Shown here: one piece after another, positions 7,567 to 14,159 of the stretch
Layout: each line of letters opens with the position of its first letter
Numbering within the stretch: position 1 is the stretch's first letter
The notes under the pieces: model-generated
What the model was told of the DNA's origin: nothing
Seen by the model: the letters and a program-made list of their open reading frames with translations, nothing else
Database searches by the model: none
Program-made: the position numbers and the translations under genes
NCBI GenBank assembly: GCA_902984215.1
Contig: CADWAF010004074.1
Coordinates: forward strand, 1 to 14,159
Direction of reading: 5' to 3'
Source: Willaertia magna
Lineage: Eukaryota > Heterolobosea > Eutetramitea > Acrasida > Naegleriidae
Length of the DNA: 14,159 nucleotides

Positions 7567-7925
7567 TCTTTTAAATTATCATTTAGGGTTAATTTTTAAT
7601 ATTAACGATTGTGTTGTTAGTAAAATTCCGAGGTAAAGAGGTATTTTCTTCTAGATGTTGTGTTTTGATAACTCTAAAAGAGAATGCAATTTTTTGTGTT
7701 TTATGACATTTGATTTTCTTGACGTTATTTAGTTTCGGCTTGTTTAATTTGGTGATTAGACAGCGGCTATAAAGAAGGCAACAAGTAATTAATTGATGAA
7801 TGGCTTGCTTTTAACAGACTATGGGTTTTTCATCTCAGTAGAGAACTAATTCGAACGAAAAGTATTCAAGTAAGAGGAGAAGATGAAAAAGAAAGAATTA
7901 CATGGAAAATTGAAGAATACAAAAA
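7567..7925. other. divergent intergenic region with coding-like right end
   Basis: This 359-bp stretch separates two divergent genes and is clearly richer in G/C than the other spacers. Its right 140 bases contain several upstream ATGs: one at 7796 opens a 17-codon frame, one at 7883 a 20-codon frame that overlaps the downstream start, and a third near 7903 stops at once. A pyrimidine-rich AG (TTTTTCATCTCAG) near 7829-7841 looks like a 3' splice site, so a spliced 5' leader is possible. Confidence 0.5.
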
Positions 7926-8963
7926 ATGAGTTCAAAGGTATCTAAGTATGCAGGAATGGGAGCAATTGCTTTCTTTACTGGCGGAGGTATCTGGACTTGG
8001 TGGATGCAGTCAAAAAGATTAAAGGAAGCAAATTTAAGTCTATCTTCACAAGAAGGTGATGTTGTTGATTATTCCGATAGTCTTTCACCAGAAGAGAAAA
8101 GACAATTTACTGTTAGTCAAATTATTCCACTAGATAACCATTCCAAAATGTTTCGTTTCGTTCTTTACGATAAAACTAATATTAAGCCTTTAAAATTAAA
8201 TATAAATAGTGTTAATTATGTTTTATTACAAGATGTAGATAAAAAACTATTACCAAATGAAACATCTTACTTTCCACTAAATAGTTCTGATTCGATTGGA
8301 TTTTTAGATGTTTTAATTAATAAAGAAGAAAATGTAGAACTATTTGAAAAAACGAAGGCTGGAAAGAGTAATTTCACTATTAGAGGTCCTTTTGAAACTA
8401 ATTTTTCATTAAACGATTTTATTAATAAACAAACAGCAGATCATGATGGAATGTCGGAAGGAAATGGCGAAAAGAAGAAAAGATCTTTAATAATTATTGC
8501 AGAAGAAAAAGAACAAGGAATTTCACCTACTTTTCAATTACTTTCCGATTTACTCTTTATTAATCCATCAAATAGAAAACAATTAAAAGAAAGAAATAAT
8601 TATCCAACAAATATTGAATTAATTTATGTGACAACAAAGAAAAAAGATAATATATTAATGAAAATGTCTATTGAAGAATTGGAAAGAAAATATAAAAATT
8701 TAAAAACGTCATTTATTGATAATACTCAATTGGATAATTTATTAAAAGATAATAATAGTTTATTATTTAATATTAATAATAATAATAACAATAATAACAA
8801 TAATAATAACAATAGAGAAAAAGAATTAACACTGCAGCAGGGTAATGTGTTAATTTGTGGAACTTTAAATTTTGAAAGGCAAATTAAGCAAAAACTTTCC
8901 AACAACAACAACACTATAAATAATCAACAATGGAATATAATTACTTTACATAAAGATATATAA
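7926..8963 (+). CDS. degenerate cytochrome b5 reductase-like protein, membrane-anchored
   Basis: A single hydrophobic helix at about 8-28 anchors the N terminus, as in membrane-bound b5 reductases of the outer mitochondrial membrane or ER. After it, the ferredoxin-NADP reductase fold is recognisable in order. FTVSQIIPLDNHSKMFRF (61-78) is the first FAD-domain strand, and SYFPLNSSDSIGFLDVLI (114-131) aligns with the usual RPYTPxSSD-GFxDLxI. FTIRGPF (150-156) matches the RGP motif, AEEKEQGISP (192-201) aligns with AGGTGITP, and VLICG (308-312) matches the CGPP element. The FAD-binding Arg of RxY[TS] is Thr113, the pyridine-nucleotide Gly-rich loop has lost most glycines, and CGPP is CGTL. Redox activity is therefore doubtful; it may be a pseudoenzyme. 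A 13-residue Asn run splits the last third (284-296). Confidence 0.72.
   Translation: MSSKVSKYAGMGAIAFFTGGGIWTWWMQSKRLKEANLSLSSQEGDVVDYSDSLSPEEKRQFTVSQIIPLDNHSKMFRFVLYDKTNIKPLKLNINSVNYVLLQDVDKKLLPNETSYFPLNSSDSIGFLDVLINKEENVELFEKTKAGKSNFTIRGPFETNFSLNDFINKQTADHDGMSEGNGEKKKRSLIIIAEEKEQGISPTFQLLSDLLFINPSNRKQLKERNNYPTNIELIYVTTKKKDNILMKMSIEELERKYKNLKTSFIDNTQLDNLLKDNNSLLFNINNNNNNNNNNNNNREKELTLQQGNVLICGTLNFERQIKQKLSNNNNTINNQQWNIITLHKDI
8775..8813 (+). repeat. AAT/AAC coding microsatellite, poly-Asn
   Basis: Thirteen AAT or AAC codons in a row encode an Asn run inside the C-terminal part of the reductase-like protein, at a place that would be a surface loop before the last strand. Similar AAT-rich tracts occur in the neighbouring genes. 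Confidence 0.85.
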
Positions 8964-9140
8964 AATTTATCAATTAATAATATATCATTCATTATCCCTT
9001 TTAATAAAAAAAAAATAAAAAATTACAAAAATATTTTAAATAATTCATTTACAAAATTAAAATTCAAACCTGAATTTTAATGAATTTCATTTTCTAAAAA
9101 TAAATATTTTCACTATAAAAACGCAAAGTTATTAGTTCTA

Positions 9141-9174
9141 ACGAAACAAAGAAACAAACAAACAAAGAAACAAG
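9141..9174 (+). promoter_or_regulatory. T-free AAAC/AAAG leader before NFACT-R gene
   Basis: The 34 bases directly before the start codon contain no T and are built from near-repeats of GAAACAAA. Such a tract cannot pair with itself and would give an unstructured leader next to the start. It supports ATG at 9175 as the true start. Confidence 0.45.
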
Positions 9175-9573
9175 ATGGTCATTCAATATAAAAGTTCCGA
9201 TGGTCTATTTCTTATAACCATTGGTCAAAACGCAAAAGAAAATGATTCCATAAGATTTAAAGCCTTACAAAATGATTTATGGTTTCATTTAGAAAATAAA
9301 GCAAGTCCCCACGTTATCCTTTCTTCTTTTTTTCCTTCATCAGATAACAATAGTACTACTTTCAGTAAAGAAGCAATATATGAAGCAGCATCATTATGTA
9401 AAGCATTTAGTAAAGAAAAGAATTGTAATGCCATTCAAGTAATTTATACTCAAGTTAAAAAAGTGAAGGGAATAAAAGAAATTGATGGAAGAGTGGAAGT
9501 GAAGGGACATGTTGAAAAATTAAAAGTTTATAAAGATGATGAAATTAAAGATAATTTAGTGAAAGTGAAATAA
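9175..9573 (+). CDS. stand-alone NFACT-R (DUF814) domain protein
   Basis: This 132-residue protein is almost only an NFACT-R domain, the RNA-binding module found at the C-terminal side of RqcH/NEMF and in CCDC25. The pattern runs in order: SSDGLFLITIGQNAKEND (7-24), the hallmark DLWFH (34-38), SPHVIL (44-49), a helix KEAIYEAASLCKAFSK (65-80), VIYTQVKKVKG (89-99) and GRVEVKGHVEKLKVY (105-119). In RqcH/NEMF the domain belongs to the ribosome quality-control factor that binds 60S-tRNA complexes, but the other NFACT parts are absent here. It lacks the long charged coiled coil that follows the domain in CCDC25, and KKxKG looks closer to the bacterial-type sequence. A role in translation or tRNA binding is inferred from the family only. 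It is complete and intronless, 211 bp after the reductase-like gene. Confidence 0.85.
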   Translation: MVIQYKSSDGLFLITIGQNAKENDSIRFKALQNDLWFHLENKASPHVILSSFFPSSDNNSTTFSKEAIYEAASLCKAFSKEKNCNAIQVIYTQVKKVKGIKEIDGRVEVKGHVEKLKVYKDDEIKDNLVKVK

Positions 9574-9616
9574 TTTTAAAAAACAAATTTTAATTTTTGG
9601 AAAAGTATTATAATCA

Positions 9617-9629
9617 CAATACAGTATTG
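9617..9629. promoter_or_regulatory. 13-bp palindrome upstream of the receptor kinase
   Basis: CAATAC-A-GTATTG is a perfect dyad around a central A, 156 bp before the kinase start codon. It is a candidate binding site; the factor is unknown. Confidence 0.35.
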
Positions 9630-9700
9630 CATTACTACAACAATTATTATTTGTTAATAACAACAATTATTATTATTTGCTTTGATATTAAAAACCATTC

Positions 9701-9715
9701 ATTTCAAGTTGAAAT
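9701..9715. promoter_or_regulatory. 15-bp palindrome upstream of the receptor kinase
   Basis: ATTTCAA-G-TTGAAAT is a perfect dyad with 7-bp arms, 70 bp before the start codon. It is the second odd-centred dyad in the same 210-bp region, 84 bp from the first. A dimeric transcription factor site is plausible but not shown. Confidence 0.35.
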
Positions 9716-9784
9716 TCTTGTCGCTAATCAAAAAAAAAAAAAAAATTTCACCACAAACAACAAAAAAGAAAGACAATAATTATA

Positions 9785-12700
9785 ATGAAACAACAATGGC
9801 ATAACACCACTTGTATCTTCTTCTTTCTTTTGCTATTTCTTTTATTCCCAAATAGTATTATTAGTGTATTAGCGGATAATGAAAATATAATTCATAATAA
9901 ATTAGAAAATAATAAAAGTAATTTGAGTAACAGCGGTGGTGGCGATACTGAAAATTTATTAATTTTATATTTTGATCCTAAATTTGGAAGTATCTCAAAT
10001 GTCACAAATTGTACAAATTATTTAACTCCATGTAAAACTTTACATCAATTATTTCAATTTTTTTACAATTTTCCATCTTTTATAATTAATAATAAAAATT
10101 ATATTTTAATTATAAAATTAATGTCAAGTATAGATACAGAAAATTTATTTTTTGAAAATTATCAATCTGAAATTAATCAATTATTTGCTAATCAAATTAA
10201 ATTATTAATTTTTGAACCTTTTCATTCTTTAAATACTTTACAAAATTATAATTTACAAAATAATAATACATTACAAAAAGATTTAATAATTAAATGGAAA
10301 GGTAAACCAATAACTGAAGTTGAATTACAATATTATTTAATAAATAATAATTATTTATTAAATATTGAAATACGTGATATTGAATTAATAGATATTACAA
10401 TTTATGCAGGTGGTTATATTGTAAAGGAATATTCAACATTTTATTTAAAAAATTTAAAAATTTTTGGAGATTCTACTTTAAGAGGTGGATTGTAAGTTAT
10501 TTAAAAAAATTTATTTTTTTATTTTTAAAATGTATTGTAAAATATTAATTTTAAAATTTAAAAGTCTTGAAATGGATAATCTTACACTTTTACCATTAAT
10601 AGAAGAAAAACCCTTTTATGTTTCATTTATTACAACATTTGGTTTATCATTACAAAATTCAATAATGAAAAATGGTAAAATTATATTTATGGCAACTTCT
10701 GGAACAATTTCTTTTAATTTTCTTTACAAAAATAATTATTTTATAAATTGTCCAAGTATATTTGAAGGACAAAATTTTAAAAATAATTTAGAAAATAATT
10801 CAATTTTAACACTTTACAATAATACATTTTTATTACAAAATCTTAAAAAAAATTCTTTACAAAATTTTGATACAACAACATTTATTACAATACGTAAATT
10901 TAAAGAAATTAAAATTTATAAAAATATTTTGAAAGGATCTTTTGTAAAGAGTGAATTTGAAAATTTATCTGGAATTTATATTATTTGTGACTTTTGTAAT
11001 CTAAATTTAAATTCAACAATTTTTGAAGGTTTTTATACAAAACGTAATGGTGGTGCATTATTTATTGAACAAACAGTTGATGTGACAATTGACAATTGTT
11101 TATTTAAAGAAAATTATGCTAAATTAGGTGGTGGAGCTATTGGATTAAAAACGATGAAAGATATTTATATTTTGAATTCAATTTTTATTAAAAATGGTCA
11201 AGATCAATTAAATACTTTACAAAATTATAATTCTTTTAATACTTTACAACAAAATTTAAAAAATAATTTACAAAATAATTTACAACAAAATAATAATTAT
11301 TATTATCACGAAGAAAATAACGTTTTAATATTTAACGGTGGTGGCGCCATTCAACATTTTAGTTTACAAGGATCCTATCTTTACATTCAACATTGTCAAT
11401 TCCATAAAAATTATGCAAACATTATGGGCGGTGCTATATTTGGAATATCCAACACAAAACATTTAATTTCAATTGAAAATTCAACTTTTCTATACAATCG
11501 TGCTGGAATTGGAGGTGGCGCTATTACAGCAACATGTTATGAAGAAAGTACAAATAATAATTTTATACAACGTTCCTATTTTGTAATTTCAAATTCTTTA
11601 TTAAAAAATAATTTTGCAGAACAGTTTGGTGGAGCTTTATTTATTTATGATTCTAGAATTTTATTTAGAAAAACTAAAATTTTAAATAATTTTACAAAAT
11701 TTAGTGGAGGTGGAGTTTATATTGTAAATAATAATGTGAATAGATATAGTATTTTGGGAAATGTTGGATTGGATTTTATTTATGATAATTATATTTTATT
11801 AAATGATACAATTAATAGTTTTGAAAATAGTGTTGACAGTTACAATAATTTGAAAAATAATTTTATGGAAGAAAGAATTTCAAATTTGGAAACTTTTCCA
11901 GTAAAGATTTTGGCATTTCAATTTTTAAATGAAATGAAAATTGTAAATAATAATTTTAATAATAATTTTAATAACTATTTTAACAATTTTAATAACAATT
12001 TTAATATATTTAACAATTTTAATAATAATTTTAATAAAAAAGATAATTTACAACAACAAATTGATCAATTAACTGCCTATCCAGGTCAACAATTTCAAAT
12101 GACATTTCAATTTATTGATTTATTTAATAATAAAGTAAAATTATCACCATTTTATTTTCCTTTTCAAGTAATGGAATCTCCTACAGATCAATCTATTCAT
12201 ATTGGTGAATTTCAATCCTTTTCTTTTTTACAGAATAGTTTACAACAAGAAAATTTTACAATTTATCAATTTATAATATATTCATCAACATATTTACAAT
12301 TTAAAAGTTCTTTATTATTATCATTAAAACCAAATAATAATCAATTAAAACCTTTACAAAAATTAAATTTAAATATTCCATTAAATGTTACAATCACAAA
12401 TTGTCCTATACCAAATATGTTAGAAAATAAAATTGATCCCAAAACAGGAAAAAATATAATTTATTTATGTACAAATACTTATTTTATAATTATAATTTCA
12501 AGTATATCAAGTTGTATTCCAATTATTTTATTTTTAATTTTATTTATTTATTTATTTAAAAAGTTTTTTATTTTATTTAAATCTTATCAACGTAAAATTA
12601 AAGTTGAACAAGATTTAACGAAAAGATTATTAGATTTAGAAGAATCTTTACAATCAACTAGTATTTCTTTTAACTCTTCTAATAATAGAATGTCACATTT

Positions 12701-14081
12701 AATTAAACCTGAAGATATTAAGATTTTAGCTAAAATTGCGGAAGGAGGTGAAGGAAAGGTTTTTAAGGTAAGTTTTTACAATTTTATTTATTGTAATAAA
12801 TATTTTACAATTATATTTTATTAAATAAATACTTTACAATATTAATTACTTAAATCATAGGGACAATGGAAATCCAATTTAGTTGCATTAAAAACATTTA
12901 AACAAGACTTTACAAACACTGATTATTACAATAATTACACAAATAATTCACACAACTCAAATAATAATAGCCATTACAATAACGAAAATAATAATTCTTT
13001 TGAAAATGAAATTATTTTATTAAATCTATTACGTCATCCAAATATAGTTACATTTTACGGTATTTGTATAACAGAACAAAATAAATTTATGGTCACAGAA
13101 TACATGTCAAGTGGTAGTTTAGATAGATATATTCAATTATTAAAAAGAAATGAAAAATATTTAACATTATTACAAAAATTAAATATTTTATTTGATATTT
13201 CAAATGGAATGAATTATTTACATGAATTAAATCCACCAATTATTCATAGAGATTTAAAATCTGCAAATGTTTTATTATCAATTACAAATAGTAATTTAAA
13301 TAATTTAAATAATAATACAAAAAAGAATAAATTAAAGAATAAATTAAAGAATAAATTAATGAATGAAAATAATGATAAATTAATAATTTGTGCAAAAATT
13401 GCCGATTTTGGAACGTCAAAATTATTTCCACAAAATCAAAGAGGAAATATGACAATACAAATTGGAACTTATAATTATATGGCTCCTGAATTAATTTACA
13501 ATAATATTCCACAAAATGATTTTTCTATAAATACAAGTAATACAATAATAAATGATACAATAAATGATACAAATGCTGAAGATATATTTTACAATGAAAA
13601 ATGTGATGTTTTTAGTTTTGCAATTGTAATGTGGGAATTACTTTTTGAAGAATATGCACATTATGATCCAGATTTTATTTCAATTGAAAAATTTAATTGT
13701 TTTTTAAATGAAAAAGAACGTGAAATTTATTCTAAAATTGATATTTATAATTCTTTTAAAACTTTACATTTAATTTATAAAGGATTAAGATTACCAATTT
13801 ATAATAATTCAATTAAAATAAATAAAGAAGAAGAGATAAAGAAATTGAAGGAATGGATTAGAATTTATGTTTTGAAAGAAGAATATGACAATAATAATAT
13901 AGAGGACAGAGATGATAAAGGTGGAGAGAATGATAATGACGAGAATAATGTTGTGTATAAAGTGGTTGTAGAGTATTTTAAATTGATAGAAGATTGTTGG
14001 CAAAAAGATTTTCAAAAGAGACCTAGTTTTAGACAAATTATGAATAGATTACAAGAAATGATAAATGAATGGCAAAATTAG
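9785..14081 (+). CDS. receptor-like kinase: beta-helix ectodomain, one TM helix, TKL kinase, three exons
   Basis: Joining 9785-10491, 10565-12767 and 12861-14081 gives 1376 residues without a stop. A signal peptide (1-31) ends near SVLA-DN. The ectodomain is long; residues 398-617 hold at least six GGA/GGG repeats (NGGALFIEQ, LGGGAIGL, NGGGAIQH, MGGAIFG, GGGAITA, FGGALFIY, SGGGVYIV) with FxxN-type turns, like polymorphic-membrane-protein or pectin-lyase-fold beta-helices. An FNN array (697-726) follows. One membrane helix lies at about 875-899, then a basic juxtamembrane part. The kinase domain (about 952-1376) has AEGGEGKV (961-968), Lys981 (VALK), Glu1020, HRDLKSAN (Asp1101), DFG (Asp1152) and APE (Glu1180), so it should be active. 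It is most like the tyrosine-kinase-like group. Asn-rich insertions follow beta-3, the catalytic loop and APE. It probably acts as a surface sensor; the ligand is unknown. Confidence 0.9.
10229..10253 (+). repeat. 25-bp dispersed coding repeat, copy 1
   Basis: These 25 bases in exon 1 recur exactly at 11208-11232 in exon 2 and encode LNTLQNYN in both places. The core AAATACTTTACAA is also present in the second intron (12827-12839). Confidence 0.8.
10492..10564 (+). other. intron 1 of the receptor kinase gene
   Basis: The donor TT|GTAAGT and the acceptor TTTAAAAG|TC enclose 73 nt of AT-rich DNA with a T-rich centre. The phase-2 junction joins GGT GGA TT with T CTT GAA ATG, giving GGFLEMDN. 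Without splicing the frame stops one codon after the junction. Confidence 0.9.
11208..11232 (+). repeat. 25-bp dispersed coding repeat, copy 2
   Basis: This is the exact second copy of 10229-10253. It opens a low-complexity insert (about 11208-11295, rich in LQN and NNLQ) that interrupts the beta-helix between two GGA repeats. Confidence 0.8.
11946..12035 (+). repeat. 30-codon Phe-Asn array in the kinase ectodomain
   Basis: The codons read almost only AAT/AAC and TTT, giving 20 Asn and 8 Phe with a Phe every third or fourth residue (residues 697-726). The array lies between the beta-helix and a predicted beta-rich membrane-proximal domain. It mixes AAT and AAC, so it is not a simple fresh microsatellite. 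Confidence 0.85.
12768..12860 (+). other. intron 2 of the receptor kinase gene
   Basis: The donor AAG|GTAAGT and the acceptor AATCATAG|GGACAA enclose 93 nt. The phase-0 junction lies inside the kinase domain, exactly between the glycine-rich loop strand (GKVFK) and the strand carrying the ATP-binding Lys (GQWKSNLVALK). Confidence 0.95.
13323..13358 (+). repeat. three 12-bp tandem coding repeats
   Basis: AAGAATAAATTA occurs three times in a row, encoding KNKL three times. It makes up part of a Lys/Asn insertion between the catalytic loop (HRDLKSANVLL) and the DFG motif of the kinase. Confidence 0.85.
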
Positions 14082-14129
14082 TTTATAATTCATATTAATA
14101 AATTATATCGAATTACATTTTCCAATTCA

Positions 14130-14159
14130 TTATTTATTTAGAAGAATATCACCTGCCTT
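14130..14159 (-). CDS. possible 3' end of a convergent gene, partial
   Basis: At the right edge the - strand reads AAG GCA GGT GAT ATT CTT CTA AAT AAA TAA, a nine-codon open end with balanced composition, unlike the AT-only spacer next to it. If real it converges on the kinase gene with a 48-bp gap, like the other convergent pairs in the window (77 and 79 bp). It is too short to identify. Confidence 0.25.
   Translation of the reverse strand, partial: KAGDILLNK

Noticed and set aside
7560..7930. An upstream exon adding residues to the reductase-like protein
   Set aside because: The coding-like frame ends in a TGA overlapping the ATG, and I found no splice pair that joins it in frame to the downstream coding region; kept only as a finding.
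8726..8914. 62-codon - strand frame with a long Leu run
   Set aside because: The Leu run is the complement of the AAT/AAC microsatellite in the reductase-like gene.
9597..9779. 60-codon + strand frame between the NFACT-R and kinase genes
   Set aside because: Composition is that of repetitive spacer (CAACAATTATTATTTG repeats), the peptide has no pattern, and the frame covers the likely kinase promoter.
13282..13512. 76-codon - strand frame
   Set aside because: Antisense of the kinase domain, including the complement of the 12-bp repeats; the + strand carries HRD, DFG and APE motifs.
13809..14036. 75-codon - strand frame with hydrophobic product
   Set aside because: Antisense of the acidic/Asn-rich kinase C-terminal lobe; Ile/Phe richness is a by-product of the AT bias.
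1..14159. CRISPR arrays, insertion sequences or bacterial operons
   Set aside because: No regularly spaced repeats with unique spacers, no transposase frame, and genes have introns, eukaryotic tRNAs without CCA and eukaryotic families.

Overview
This window looks like nuclear DNA of a very AT-rich, amoeboid type of protist. The intergenic DNA is almost pure A/T. Genes start behind A-rich leaders, and introns are short, AT-rich and of GT-AG type (73, 93 and about 106 nt). Proteins carry long Asn, Ser, Thr, Gln and acidic runs, stops are TAA or TAG, and the standard code holds. This style fits a dictyostelid-like amoebozoan best. Heteroloboseans also have Asn-rich proteins and cannot be excluded from sequence alone, so the lineage is an inference.

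Layout: 1-330 is featureless AT DNA. 331-773 is a stretch with several hairpins and Pol III-like box motifs that may be a structured non-coding RNA of about 440 nt. 774-977 is the promoter region of the proteasome beta-2 gene (978-1802, +), which converges on an unrecognised low-complexity, probably nuclear protein (1880-3256, -). A tRNA-Pro(UGG) (3365-3436, -) and a tRNA-Thr(UGU) (4267-4338, +) point away from each other across about 830 bp of AT DNA that holds a 26-bp perfect inverted repeat. Each tRNA sits just upstream of, and on the same strand as, a low-complexity protein gene (1880-3256 and 4412-5329).

5409-7566 (-) is a two-exon gene for a multispanning membrane protein of the FAR-17a/AIG1-rolling stone type with a long disordered tail. 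It shares a 359-bp divergent intergenic region with a cytochrome b5 reductase-like protein (7926-8963, +) whose cofactor motifs are eroded. A small stand-alone NFACT-R protein follows (9175-9573, +). The right third (9785-14081, +) is a three-exon gene for a 1376-residue receptor-like kinase. It has a signal peptide, a predicted extracellular parallel beta-helix of GGA-type repeats, one transmembrane helix and a TKL-type kinase domain with all catalytic motifs but several Asn-rich insertions. A possible 3' end of a convergent gene lies at the right edge.

The genes do not form an obvious pathway; eukaryotic clustering here looks incidental. The points most worth following are the unidentified structured RNA region, the beta-helix receptor kinase with its dispersed internal mini-repeat, the degenerate reductase and the solo NFACT-R protein.
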